A stretch of 64,000 nt of DNA from an uncultured Propionibacteriaceae bacterium (lineage in GTDB: Bacteria; Actinomycetota; Actinomycetes; Propionibacteriales; Propionibacteriaceae), in assembly GCA_937926975.1 (NCBI GenBank), contig CALBCJ010000010.1, positions 53,413 through 117,412 of the forward strand, in the 5' to 3' direction. Each line of letters opens with the position of its first letter. The stretch's first letter is position 1. The position numbers were made by a program, and so were the translations under genes. Of this stretch, positions 53,842-62,413 are shown piece by piece. The notes below the pieces were generated by a model. The model was not told where the DNA came from and ran no database searches. It worked only from the letters and a program-made list of their open reading frames with translations.

Positions 53842-54585
53842 GTGGAACCACTCGTGCTGCTGCCCGCCGTCGATGTTCAAGGTGGCCAGGCTGTCCAGCT
53901 GGTCCAAGGAGTCGCCGGCAGCGAGAAGGTCTTCGGCGACCCCCGCCTGGCCGCCCAGCGCTGGCAGGACGAGGGCGCCGAGTGGATTCACCTGGTGGAC
54001 CTCGACGCTGCCTTCCGGCGCGGCTCGAACGCCGAGGTGATTGCTGAGACGGTGGCCAGGCTGGACGTCAACGTCGAGCTCTCCGGCGGGATCGGCGACG
54101 ACGAGTCGCTGGAGCGGGCCCTGGCCACCGGCTGCCGCCGGGTCAACGTCGGCACCGCGGCCCTGGAGAACCCGGACTGGTGCGAGAAGGTGATCGCCCA
54201 GTACGGGGACCGGGTCGCGATCAGCCTGGACGTCAAGGGAACCCGGCTCGCGGCCCGTGGCTGGACCACTGAGGGCGGGGACCTGTACGAGACGCTGGCC
54301 CGGCTCTCCAGCGCCGGCTGCGTCCGGTTCGTGGTCACCGACGTCACCAGCGACGGCATGATGACCGGGCCGAACCTGGAGCTGCTGGCTAATGTCTGTG
54401 CCCGGACCGAGGCCAAGGTGGTGGCCTCGGGCGGGATCTCAACCTTGAGTGACATTCGGATCCTGTGCGGGCTGGTCCCGCTGGGAGTGGAGGGAGCGAT
54501 CATCGGAACCGCGCTGTACCTAGGCAGCTTCACCCTGCCCGAGGCCCTGTCCATGACCCGCGACCCGCAGGCAGGCCTGCAGTGA
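53842..54585 (+). CDS. priA: HisA/PriA-type phosphoribosyl isomerase
   Basis: TIM barrel isomerase of 247 residues for ProFAR in histidine synthesis, and in PriA-type enzymes also PRA in tryptophan synthesis. LLPAVDVQGGQAVQLVQG, HLVDLDAAF, VELSGGIGDDESL, RVNVGTAALEN, ARGWTTEGGD (Arg/Trp loop of PriA) and VTDVTSDGMMTGPN closely follow mycobacterial and Streptomyces PriA. Arg19 of mycobacterial PriA is Gln19 here. No trpF is in the window, supporting the dual role. The stop overlaps the reductase gene (GTGA). Confidence 0.9.
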   Translation: MEPLVLLPAVDVQGGQAVQLVQGVAGSEKVFGDPRLAAQRWQDEGAEWIHLVDLDAAFRRGSNAEVIAETVARLDVNVELSGGIGDDESLERALATGCRRVNVGTAALENPDWCEKVIAQYGDRVAISLDVKGTRLAARGWTTEGGDLYETLARLSSAGCVRFVVTDVTSDGMMTGPNLELLANVCARTEAKVVASGGISTLSDIRILCGLVPLGVEGAIIGTALYLGSFTLPEALSMTRDPQAGLQ

Positions 54586-56942
54586 CCGGCGCCCCAGCCT
54601 CGGCCTTCCGCTCCGAGAACCTCCCGATCCGCCAGCCACCAGCGCTGCCGGGCCGGGTCAAGGACCTGCTGGCGGGCAAGAAGATCGTGATGACCGGGGT
54701 GACCGGCTTCATCGGTGAGCAGATCCTGTGGAAGGTGCTCACCGAGCTGCCGGACACCCGGATCGGGGTGCTGGTCCGCCGCAAGGGCTCGACCTCCGCC
54801 GAGGAGCGGGTCGTCAAGCTGGTCGGCAAGAAGATCTTCACGTCGGTCCGCGAGCAGTACGAGTCGGCGGCCGAGCTGGTCAAGGCCCGGATCGAGGTCA
54901 TCGAGGGCGACCTGCCCCACGTTCCCGACCTGCCCGACGACATCGACGTGCTGCTCCACTGCGCCGGCGACGTCTCCTTCGACCCCCCGATCGACCAGGC
55001 CTTCCTGACCAACGTGGTCGGGACCCGGGCCCTGCTCACCCAGCTGCTGAAGACCGTCACCGGTCCCGACGCCCAGCTGACCCGGATCCCGCACTACGTC
55101 CACGTCTCGACCGCCTTCACGGCCGGGCGGCGCCGCGGCGCGATCCCGGAGGAGCCGCACCAGCACCAGGTCGACTACGAGGCTGAGACCAAGGCCGCGC
55201 TAGCGATGAAGGACCACCTGGAGGCCGAGTCACGCACCGCCAAGCAGCTCACCCGGCTGCGCAAGGCGGCCGAGGCGCTGCACCGGCAGGCCGGCTTCCT
55301 GACCACCGCCGAGGACACGGAGCGCCGCCGCCGGGAGTGGGTGCACAAGCAGCTGGTGGCGGCCGGTACCGAGCGCGCCAGGTCGCTGGGCTGGACCGAC
55401 GTGTACACCTTCGCCAAGGCCATGGGGGAGCGGGTGGTGGCCGACATCGGCCGCGACATCCGGGTGTCCGTGGTCCGGCCGGCGATCGTCGAGTCCAGCC
55501 TGGCGCACCCGTTCCCGGGGTGGATCGAGGGCTTCAAGATGGCCGAGCCGATCATCCTGGCGTACGGCCGCGGCAACCTGCCGGAGTTCCCGGCCTCCCC
55601 GGACGCGGTCATCGACATCGTCCCTTGTGACCACGTGGTGAACGCGGTCCTGGTGGCCTGCGCCACCCAGCCCGAGGTCGGGGTGCCGGAGTTCTACCAC
55701 GCTGCCTCCGGGCACCGGAACCCCCTCACCTTCCGTGGGATCTTCGAGTACGTGCGGGCCTACTTCGAGCAGCACCCGTACGCGGCCGGGCGCGACGCCA
55801 CCAAGCTGGCGGTCTGGGAGTTCCCGGGAGCGGAGCCGGTAGAGCGGCTGCTGCAGACCTCTGAGCGGCTGCACAAGGTTGCCGACCGGCTGATGACGTA
55901 CGTCCCCCGCAGTCCCCGGACCCGGGCCTGGGCGCTGAAGCTCGACCGCGGCGGCTCCCAGCTCAGCTTCCTGCGCAAGTACCTCTCGCTGTACTCGGAG
56001 TACCTGCAGTCCGAGCTGCACTTCGTCGACGACCGGGCCCTGGCGCTGCACCGCTCACTCCACCCCGACGACGTCGAGACCTGGGGCTTCGACACCGCCG
56101 GCTTCGACTGGAAGACGTACCTGCAGGAGATCCACATCCCCTCGGTCTGCGACCCGGTCAAGCGGCTGGAGGCTGCTCGGCGCCGCCGGGGCGACCGGGC
56201 CACGACCTTCCGGCCGCAGCAGCCGCTGCCCGCCGGTGAGCCCCGCCCGCCGGTGCTGGCGGCCTTCGACCTGGACGGGACGGTCCTGTCGACCAACGTC
56301 CTGGAGACCTACCTGTGGGCCCGGCTACCCGAGCTGTCGGCTGGTGGCCGGGTTCGCGAGCTGGCCGGGGTCCTGGGCCAGCTGCCCGCCTACCTGACCG
56401 CCGAGCGGCGTGACCGGGGGACCTTCCTGCGCTCGGTCTACCGGCGCTACAAGGGCGCCGACCTGGCCCAGCTGGAGGCCTTCATCGACAAGACGATGGC
56501 GCCGCACATGCTGGACCGGATGTCGACCGACGCGATCCGCCGGGTCCGGGAGCACCGGGCCGCCGGGCACACCACGATCCTGATCACCGGGGTCATCCGG
56601 CCTCTGACCCGGCCGCTGGAGCCGCTGTTCGACATCATCGTGGCGGCCGAGCTGGCGACCGACGAGCACGGCATCTGCACCGGCTTCCTCACCGGGCCGC
56701 CGATGGTGGGGGAGTCCCGGCCGGCCTGGCTGCGCCACTACGCCTCGCTGCACGACATCGACCTGGAGCGCAGCTACGCCTACGCTGACAGCCACGTCGA
56801 CCTGCCGATGCTGCGTGCGGTCGGCAACCCAGTCGCAGTCAGCCCTGACCTGGGCCTGCAGCGCGCCGCCAAGGCCTCCGGCTGGTCCACGGTCGAGTGG
56901 ACCGCCCAGTCGCCGGCCCCCCGCTGGAACCTTCCTTCCTGA
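54582..56942 (+). CDS. Fatty acyl-CoA reductase-like SDR fused to HAD-IB phosphatase
   Basis: 786 residues, two enzymes in one chain. Residues about 30-540: extended SDR of the NAD_binding_4/FAR class, with GVTGFIGEQILW (dinucleotide loop, 39-45), LLHCAGDVSFD, HVSTAFTAG and the YTFAK active-site pattern. Such enzymes reduce acyl-CoA to aldehyde or alcohol. Residues about 556-786: HAD-IB domain with AAFDLDGTVLSTN (Asp563 nucleophile), TTILITG and YADSHVDLPML; members dephosphorylate serine- or lipid-phosphates. The GTG start overlaps hisA (GTGA). A lipid product, for example fatty alcohol or ether-lipid precursor, is inference. Confidence 0.8.
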   Translation: MTGAPASAFRSENLPIRQPPALPGRVKDLLAGKKIVMTGVTGFIGEQILWKVLTELPDTRIGVLVRRKGSTSAEERVVKLVGKKIFTSVREQYESAAELVKARIEVIEGDLPHVPDLPDDIDVLLHCAGDVSFDPPIDQAFLTNVVGTRALLTQLLKTVTGPDAQLTRIPHYVHVSTAFTAGRRRGAIPEEPHQHQVDYEAETKAALAMKDHLEAESRTAKQLTRLRKAAEALHRQAGFLTTAEDTERRRREWVHKQLVAAGTERARSLGWTDVYTFAKAMGERVVADIGRDIRVSVVRPAIVESSLAHPFPGWIEGFKMAEPIILAYGRGNLPEFPASPDAVIDIVPCDHVVNAVLVACATQPEVGVPEFYHAASGHRNPLTFRGIFEYVRAYFEQHPYAAGRDATKLAVWEFPGAEPVERLLQTSERLHKVADRLMTYVPRSPRTRAWALKLDRGGSQLSFLRKYLSLYSEYLQSELHFVDDRALALHRSLHPDDVETWGFDTAGFDWKTYLQEIHIPSVCDPVKRLEAARRRRGDRATTFRPQQPLPAGEPRPPVLAAFDLDGTVLSTNVLETYLWARLPELSAGGRVRELAGVLGQLPAYLTAERRDRGTFLRSVYRRYKGADLAQLEAFIDKTMAPHMLDRMSTDAIRRVREHRAAGHTTILITGVIRPLTRPLEPLFDIIVAAELATDEHGICTGFLTGPPMVGESRPAWLRHYASLHDIDLERSYAYADSHVDLPMLRAVGNPVAVSPDLGLQRAAKASGWSTVEWTAQSPAPRWNLPS

Positions 56943-56961
56943 GCACGACAAGGAGCACCGA

Positions 56962-58473
56962 GTGTCACGACCAGGTTTCGCCCTTGAGGTGGACGAGCGC
57001 ACCCCGCCGCTGCTAGTGAGATCCGCCGCTGGGGTCCGGCTGGAGCAGTTCCCGCTCGGGACCCAGGTGGTCTACCCGACCGACGACCAGCGCTGGGGCA
57101 GCGCTGCCGAGCTGGCTGAGCAGGCCCTGTCCCAGCCGCTGGCCGGGGAGCCGCTGGCGGCTCAGCTGCGGCCCGGTATGAAGCTCACCATCACCTTCGC
57201 TGACGTCTCGGTCCCCACGCCGTGGGCCGCTGACGACGTCCGGCGGGTGCTGGTCGAGCAGGTCCTGGAGCTGGCAGCCGCGGCGGGGGTCGACGACGTC
57301 GCGCTGGTCGCCGCCTGCGGGATCCGCCGCCGGCTCACCGAGGAGGACTACCGCCGGCTGCTGGGGGAGCGGGTCAGCCGGTCCTTCGCCAACGACCCCC
57401 GGCTGACCAGCCACGACGCGTCCGACGATGCCGGCCTGCGGACGGTAGGCGAGATCCACGGCGAGCAGGTACGGATCAACCGCCGGGTCGCTGAGTCTGA
57501 CCTGGTGGTCCACGTCCACGTGGTCACCGGCCGTGAGCACGGCGGCTGGGGCGAGGTCGTCGCCGGGCTGGGCTCAGCCGAGACCATCGACCTCGCCCAC
57601 GCCGGGCACCAGGCCGAGGTAGAGCAGGTCGTCTCCGAGCAGGTCAGCCTCGTCTCGCTGGCGGCGCTGCTCGGCACCCCCTCGTACACCGGGCCGCTGC
57701 GGTTCCTGTCCTCGCGGGAGTGGGAGTGGTCGGTCAAGGACCAGCTGGCCTTCCTCGCCACCCGCCGGGCCCTGGCCACGGCGCCGGTCCAGGCTGCCCG
57801 CGCCCTGTACGGCCGGCGGACCGCCGACTACCCGGTGCTTCAGGTGGTCTTCGGCCCGGCCGGGCAGGTGAGGGAGCAGACCCAGCAGCAGCTGGCCGAG
57901 GCCACCCGGGTGCAGGTCCGCGGGCCTGCCGACATCCTGGTGGCCGGGGTTCCGGCCGCCACCTCGGCCGCTCCGGACGCTGACAGCTCACCGCTGGGGG
58001 CGGCCTGGTGGGTGCTGTCGCACTGCTACGGCCTCGGTGCCGGCCAGCCGCTGGTCCGTGAGGGGGGTGCGGTGATCGGGTTCCACCGTCTCGGGGGACG
58101 GTTCTCGACCCGGCACCACAGCGCGGCCGCCGACTTCGTGGCCGAGGTCCTGACCCGGACTCTCGACCCGGCCGAGATCCGGGAGCACTACCAGGAGCGC
58201 TACGTCCGCGACCCGTGGTACCTGGACCTGTACCGGCAGCGCAACGCGTACCACCCGCTGCTCGCCTTCCACCAGTGGTACGACATGCAGCCGGCGATCG
58301 CTGCCTGCGGCGACATCGTCTTCGTCGGCGCCAACCGCCGGACCGCCGAGACCATGGGCTTCCGGGCGGCCTCGACCTACCCTGACGCCCTGGAGATCAC
58401 CGCGACCCGGCTCGGCCGGCGTCCAGCGGTGACCTACCTGCGCGACGGCCTCGGGATCCAGGTGGGCGAGTGA
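56962..58473 (+). CDS. LarA-like (DUF2088) protein lacking the cofactor lysine
   Basis: 503 residues. Resembles nickel-pincer lactate racemase LarA: MKLTITFADVSVPTPWAADD corresponds to its D-x-TRP-x-P start, VALVAACGIRRRLTEEDYRRLLG to the GxHR-type block, then SHDASDD and HGGWGEVVAGLGSAETIDLAH. The lysine that binds the pincer cofactor in LarA is Gly197 here; the following His213 is kept. No larB, larC or larE is in the window, so a racemase reaction is doubtful. GTG 56962 follows AAGGAG. It sits between the reductase-HAD and PlsC-like genes. Confidence 0.7.
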   Translation: MSRPGFALEVDERTPPLLVRSAAGVRLEQFPLGTQVVYPTDDQRWGSAAELAEQALSQPLAGEPLAAQLRPGMKLTITFADVSVPTPWAADDVRRVLVEQVLELAAAAGVDDVALVAACGIRRRLTEEDYRRLLGERVSRSFANDPRLTSHDASDDAGLRTVGEIHGEQVRINRRVAESDLVVHVHVVTGREHGGWGEVVAGLGSAETIDLAHAGHQAEVEQVVSEQVSLVSLAALLGTPSYTGPLRFLSSREWEWSVKDQLAFLATRRALATAPVQAARALYGRRTADYPVLQVVFGPAGQVREQTQQQLAEATRVQVRGPADILVAGVPAATSAAPDADSSPLGAAWWVLSHCYGLGAGQPLVREGGAVIGFHRLGGRFSTRHHSAAADFVAEVLTRTLDPAEIREHYQERYVRDPWYLDLYRQRNAYHPLLAFHQWYDMQPAIAACGDIVFVGANRRTAETMGFRAASTYPDALEITATRLGRRPAVTYLRDGLGIQVGE

Positions 58474-59288
58474 CCAGGCAGTTCGCCTCCTGGGCTGATC
58501 CCACCCAGCAGGCCCGAAGCCGGGGTGGGCAGGTGCTGCACAACCCGTTCGCCGGGTTCGCCGCCGACATCCGCCAGGTCGGGCGCTACTGGCGCTGGGG
58601 TCGCGGCTCGCACCGCCCGGTGTCACTGCTGCGGCTGCCGGCCGACCAGCAGGGGGAGCGGCCGAGCGGGATCCGGCAGCGGCTGAGGGACCCCTTCGTC
58701 GGGCTGCTGCGCTGGGCCCGGGTCGAGGTGACCGGGCTGACCCCGTCGTCGCAGCAGCAGGTGGTGCTGGCCCACACTGAGTCCCCGGCCGACCTGGCGG
58801 TGCTGCTGGAGTCGCTGCCGCAGCGCTGGAAGGTGGTCCACGGCCGGGCCCCCGCGTCGCTGCCACGTCGCCGTAGCCTCCTGCTGGCAACCGACTTCGC
58901 TTCCGCGGCTGCTGCTGACGTGGTGGCCTCTGCGGCGCGGCTCGCCACCCGGCACCAGGTTCCGCTCGTGCCGATCGTGGTGCGGCGGCTCACCTCCGGG
59001 CTGACCGAGGACCACGACCGCAGCCAGCCCCGGCCGAAGCGGGTCGACGAGGTTCTGGTGCGCTACGGGGAGCCGATCGTGACGAGCAGCCCGGTGCTGG
59101 CCGGGCAGACCGCGCTGCAGGAGGTCAGCGACCTGGTCGCCGAGGACGACTCCACCTGGTGGCAGGTCGTCACCGGCCAGGTCAGGTCTTCTCTGGTGAC
59201 CCCGATGCCGAGCTGGCGGCGGCAGTGGGAGCGGACCCACCCGGAGCGCAGTGCCGGCCGCTCCCGTCGCGCGATCTGGTACCACTGA
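58470..59288 (+). CDS. PlsC-like acyltransferase homologue with degenerate active site
   Basis: 272 residues. VEVTGLTPSSQQQVVLAHTESPADLAVLL lines up with the first PlsC block, where acyltransferases have HX4D; here His102 and Asp108 are one residue too far apart. The FPEGTR motif is absent (LLLATDFASA). The later HQVPLVPIVVRR and VDEVLVRYGEPI blocks fit the family. It may bind acyl-lipid without catalysis, or be a divergent enzyme. GTGA overlap with the LarA-like gene. Confidence 0.6.
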   Translation: MTRQFASWADPTQQARSRGGQVLHNPFAGFAADIRQVGRYWRWGRGSHRPVSLLRLPADQQGERPSGIRQRLRDPFVGLLRWARVEVTGLTPSSQQQVVLAHTESPADLAVLLESLPQRWKVVHGRAPASLPRRRSLLLATDFASAAAADVVASAARLATRHQVPLVPIVVRRLTSGLTEDHDRSQPRPKRVDEVLVRYGEPIVTSSPVLAGQTALQEVSDLVAEDDSTWWQVVTGQVRSSLVTPMPSWRRQWERTHPERSAGRSRRAIWYH

Positions 59289-59293
59289 GTCGC

Positions 59294-59299
59294 TAGAGT
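59294..59299 (+). promoter_or_regulatory. -10 element TAGAGT before the double-GNAT gene
   Basis: TAGAGT 40 nt upstream of the GTG at 59340; the leader contains CGAGGAG. No clear -35. Confidence 0.4.
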
Positions 59300-59339
59300 T
59301 GGTGGTTGCTACCCGCCAACGACTGTCGAGGAGCAGCAG

Positions 59340-60335
59340 GTGACCGATCCCTTGGAGGAGCTGCGCGACCGTGGCTTCCTTCTTGCCTGGGAACCGATGA
59401 GCGAGGGTGACCTGCCCGAGGTCGCCAAGCTCAACGAGGCTCTGGAGCACATTGACGACACTGCCGAGCGGCACAGCCTCGGTGACCTGGCCCAAGCCGT
59501 CAACCAGACCCGGGCCGACCTGGGCCAGATCGGCGTCGTCGGGCGCGACCAGCGCGGCTCGATCGTGGCCTTCGCGCTGGACGTGGTCCACCCGCGTGAC
59601 CGCAGCCCGCGGCGGGTGAAGCTGATCGGCGGCGTGCACCCGGCGTGGCGCGACAACCACATCGGGCGTGCCCTGATGCAGTGGCAGATCGCCGCAGCCA
59701 GGCGCTGGGACCAGGCCACCCGGCGGGCCCACCACGGCCCGCTGAAGCTGGTCGCCACCGCCGACGCGAGCCTGGTGGCGGTGCGGGACCTCTACCAGGC
59801 GTTCGGTCTGGTGCCAGAGACCTGGTTTGTCGACGCTCACCGGCGGTTCGCTCCGGGCCTGGAGCCCCGGCTGCCGCAGCTGGCGGCGCCGCTGTCGCTG
59901 GTGCCGTACCCGAAGGTGGCGGCGGACGTGGTGCGGGTCTGCCACAACGAGGCCTTCGCGAGGGTGCCCGGCTCGACCTCGATCGGTCCGGCCGAGTGGG
60001 ACGAGAGCACCCGGCGGCCCGGGGCTGCGCCGGAGATGTCCTGGGTCGTGATGGCCGGGTCAAGGGCGGTCGCGTACGCGATGAGCGCCGTCGTGGACGA
60101 CGGGGAGGAGGCGGTCGGGTGGACCGACCGGCTGGGAGTGGTACCCGGCTGGCGGGGCCGCGGGCTGGCCCGTGCGGTTCTGGAGGCCTCGGTGTGGTCG
60201 TTCTACCAGCGGGGCCTGGCGGGGGCGGGGATCGGTTTCGACACCGACGACCCCGAGACCGTCCAGCGGCTGTACCAGTCGGTGGGGTACCAGAACGCGG
60301 ACGCGGTCGTGGCCCACGCCCTCGTGCTGCACTGA
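59340..60335 (+). CDS. Tandem GNAT acetyltransferase
   Basis: 331 residues with two GNAT domains. The first has a weak acetyl-CoA site (GVHPAWRDNHIGRALMQWQI, about 100-119). The second is canonical: LGVVPGWRGRGLARAVLEAS (about 262-281), then DTDDPETVQRLYQSVGYQ. The double-GNAT plan recalls mycothiol synthase MshD, but motifs outside the acetyl-CoA loops are not close enough to claim that. GTG start with CGAGGAG upstream. Confidence 0.78.
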   Translation: MTDPLEELRDRGFLLAWEPMSEGDLPEVAKLNEALEHIDDTAERHSLGDLAQAVNQTRADLGQIGVVGRDQRGSIVAFALDVVHPRDRSPRRVKLIGGVHPAWRDNHIGRALMQWQIAAARRWDQATRRAHHGPLKLVATADASLVAVRDLYQAFGLVPETWFVDAHRRFAPGLEPRLPQLAAPLSLVPYPKVAADVVRVCHNEAFARVPGSTSIGPAEWDESTRRPGAAPEMSWVVMAGSRAVAYAMSAVVDDGEEAVGWTDRLGVVPGWRGRGLARAVLEASVWSFYQRGLAGAGIGFDTDDPETVQRLYQSVGYQNADAVVAHALVLH

Positions 60336-60368
60336 CGGACAGGCTCGCCGTGACGCCGAGAGGCTTTG

Positions 60369-60374
60369 TAGAGT
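60369..60374 (+). promoter_or_regulatory. -10 element TAGAGT before yebC
   Basis: TAGAGT 38 nt upstream of the yebC ATG; same hexamer as at 59294. A GGAAGGGAA ribosome-binding site lies between. Confidence 0.4.
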
Positions 60375-60412
60375 TGCGAGGGACCTGTGGGCGGTAGGAC
60401 GGAAGGGAACTG

Positions 60413-61183
60413 ATGAGCGGTCACTCCAAATGGGCGACGACCAAGCACAAGAAGGCGGTCATCGACGCCAAGCGGGGCAAGCTGTTCGCGAAGCTCATCA
60501 AGAACATTGAGGTCGCCGCCCGGACCGGTGGCGGGGACCCAGGCGGGAACCCGACCCTCTACGACGCGATCCAGAAGGCCCGCAAGAGCTCTGTCCCGCT
60601 GGACAACATCGACCGGGCCGTGAAGCGCGGCTCCGGGGCTGAGGCTGGTGGCTCGGAGTACCAGACCATCATGTACGAGGCGTACGGCCCGGCCGGGGTC
60701 GCGGTGCTGATCGAGTGCCTGACCGACAACCGGAACCGCTCCGCCTCCGACGTGCGGGTGGCAGTCACCCGCAACGGCGGAACCATGGCCGATGTCGGCT
60801 CGGTGCAGCGGGTGTTCTCCCGCAAGGGCGTGGTGGAGGTCGCCAAGCAGCAGGAGGGTCGCGAGGTCACCGAGGACGAGCTGCTGGAGGCGACCCTGGA
60901 CGCCGAGCCGGAGGACATCGCTGACCAGGGCGAGGGCTTCACCATCACGTGCGACCCGAACCAGCTGGTGGCGGTCCGCAGCGCGGTTCAGGCCGCGGGT
61001 CTCGACTACGACTCGGCCGAGGTGGCGTTCGTGCCGTCCTTCGACCAGCCGGTCACCGATGCTGATGCGGCTCGCAAGCTGTACCGGGTGCTCGACGCGC
61101 TGGAGGACCTGGACGACGTCCAGAACGTGTACAGCAATGACGACGTCCCGGCCGAGGTCGAGGACCAGATCGACGACGAGTAG
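60413..61183 (+). CDS. yebC: YebC/PmpR/TACO1 family protein
   Basis: 256 residues starting MSGHSKWATTKHKKAVIDAK, the nearly invariant YebC opening. GGGDPGGNPTLYDAI, RSASDVRVAVTRNGGTM and ALEDLDDVQNVYSNDD are further family blocks. Once called a transcriptional regulator, the family is now linked to translation of difficult peptide stretches at the ribosome. Lies upstream of ruvCAB, as in many bacteria. Confidence 0.96.
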   Translation: MSGHSKWATTKHKKAVIDAKRGKLFAKLIKNIEVAARTGGGDPGGNPTLYDAIQKARKSSVPLDNIDRAVKRGSGAEAGGSEYQTIMYEAYGPAGVAVLIECLTDNRNRSASDVRVAVTRNGGTMADVGSVQRVFSRKGVVEVAKQQEGREVTEDELLEATLDAEPEDIADQGEGFTITCDPNQLVAVRSAVQAAGLDYDSAEVAFVPSFDQPVTDADAARKLYRVLDALEDLDDVQNVYSNDDVPAEVEDQIDDE

Positions 61184-61255
61184 CCCGCGCGTGCTGACCG
61201 GGCTGGGCACCGCCGACCAGTACGCTGTCGAACAGGTGTACGGAAAGGGGTGGCG

Positions 61256-61810
61256 GTGCTGGTGCTGGGGGTTGACCCTGGGCTGACCCGGTGCGGCGTG
61301 GGCGTCGTCGCCGGCTCACCAGGGCGGGCCCGGCTGGTCGAGGCTGGTGTGATCCGGACCTCCTCCCAGCTGCCGCTGGAGCGGCGGCTGCTGGCGGTAG
61401 AGGAAGGCCTGGTCCGGTGGCTTGACCAGTACCGCCCCGACGCGGTGGCGGTGGAGCGGGTCTTCGCCCAGCACAACGTGATGACCGTGATCGGCACGGC
61501 CCAGGCGGCCGGGGTGGCGATGCTGGTGGCCGCCCGGCGCCGGCTGGCAGTGGCCCAGCACACCCCGAGCGAGGTCAAGGCCGCGATCAGCGGGTCCGGC
61601 CGGGCGGACAAGGCCCAGGTCGGGTCCATGGTGGCGAGGATCCTGCGGCTGGACGGCCCCCCGAAGCCGGCCGACGCCGCCGATGCGGTGGCACTGGCCA
61701 TCTGCCACCTCTGGCGGGGCCAGCAGGCCGACCGGCTGGCGGCGGCTGCCGGTGAGCAGCCGCGGCCACGCAGCTGGGCCGCGGTGGCGGCCGCGAGAGG
61801 AGCGCGATGA
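61256..61810 (+). CDS. ruvC: Holliday junction resolvase RuvC
   Basis: Endonuclease that cuts Holliday junctions in recombinational repair. About 184 residues: LVLGVDPGLTRCGVG (first catalytic Asp), VAVERVFAQHNV, TPSEVKAAISGSGRADKAQV and DAADAVALAICH (last Asp). GTG 61256 is preferred over GTG 61250 because the AAAGGGG ribosome-binding site (61244-61250) is properly spaced only for it. The stop overlaps the ruvA start. Confidence 0.96.
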   Translation: MLVLGVDPGLTRCGVGVVAGSPGRARLVEAGVIRTSSQLPLERRLLAVEEGLVRWLDQYRPDAVAVERVFAQHNVMTVIGTAQAAGVAMLVAARRRLAVAQHTPSEVKAAISGSGRADKAQVGSMVARILRLDGPPKPADAADAVALAICHLWRGQQADRLAAAAGEQPRPRSWAAVAAARGAR

Positions 61811-62403
61811 TTGCATCGGTGACCGGGACCGTGGCGTCGGTGGGAGCCACCTCGGCGGTGGTCGAGGTCGGCGGAGTCGGTCTGCGGCTGCTGTGCAGCC
61901 CGGCCACGACCGCCACGCTGCGGACCGGGGCCGAGGCCCGGCTGGCGACCTCGCTGGTGGTGCGGGAGGACTCACTGACCCTGTACGGCTTCGCCGACGA
62001 CGCCGAGCGGGAGGTCTTCGAGGCCGTCCAGGGGGCCACCGGAGTCGGCCCGAAGCTGGCCCAGGCGATCGTCTCGGTGCTCTCGCCGGACGAGCTGCGG
62101 GCGGCGCTGGCTGCCGAGGACCTGGCGACCTTGTGCCGGGTCCCCGGGATCGGCAAGCGCGGAGCCCAGCGGCTCGTGATCGAGCTCAAGGACAAGATCG
62201 GTGCTTCGTCCGCAGCCAGCCCGGCCCCCAGGGGGGCGGAGCCAGCGTGGCGAGAGCAGGTGCGGCTAGGGCTGGAGGGCCTGGGCTGGTCAGAACGAGA
62301 TGCCGAGGCTGCCTGCGAGCGGGTCCAGCCACTGTCAGAGCAGGAGCCAGCACCCACGGTAGCGACCCTGATGAAGGCGGCGCTGCAGACGCTGGCGAAG
62401 TAG
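61807..62403 (+). CDS. ruvA: Holliday junction branch migration protein RuvA
   Basis: Binds the four-way junction and loads RuvB. 198 residues: OB-fold domain (VTGTVASVGATSAVVEVGGVG), helix-hairpin-helix domain (GATGVGPKLAQAIVSVLS; RVPGIGKRGAQRLVIEL), an Ala/Pro linker and the C-terminal domain III (GLGWSERDAEAA) that touches RuvB. ATGA overlap with ruvC. Confidence 0.96.
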   Translation: MIASVTGTVASVGATSAVVEVGGVGLRLLCSPATTATLRTGAEARLATSLVVREDSLTLYGFADDAEREVFEAVQGATGVGPKLAQAIVSVLSPDELRAALAAEDLATLCRVPGIGKRGAQRLVIELKDKIGASSAASPAPRGAEPAWREQVRLGLEGLGWSERDAEAACERVQPLSEQEPAPTVATLMKAALQTLAK

Positions 62404-62413
62404 GTTGAGGCCC

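Noticed and set aside
59340..60335. Mycothiol synthase (mshD) assignment for the double-GNAT protein
   Set aside because: The two-domain plan fits, but similarity outside the acetyl-CoA loops is too weak to name it.
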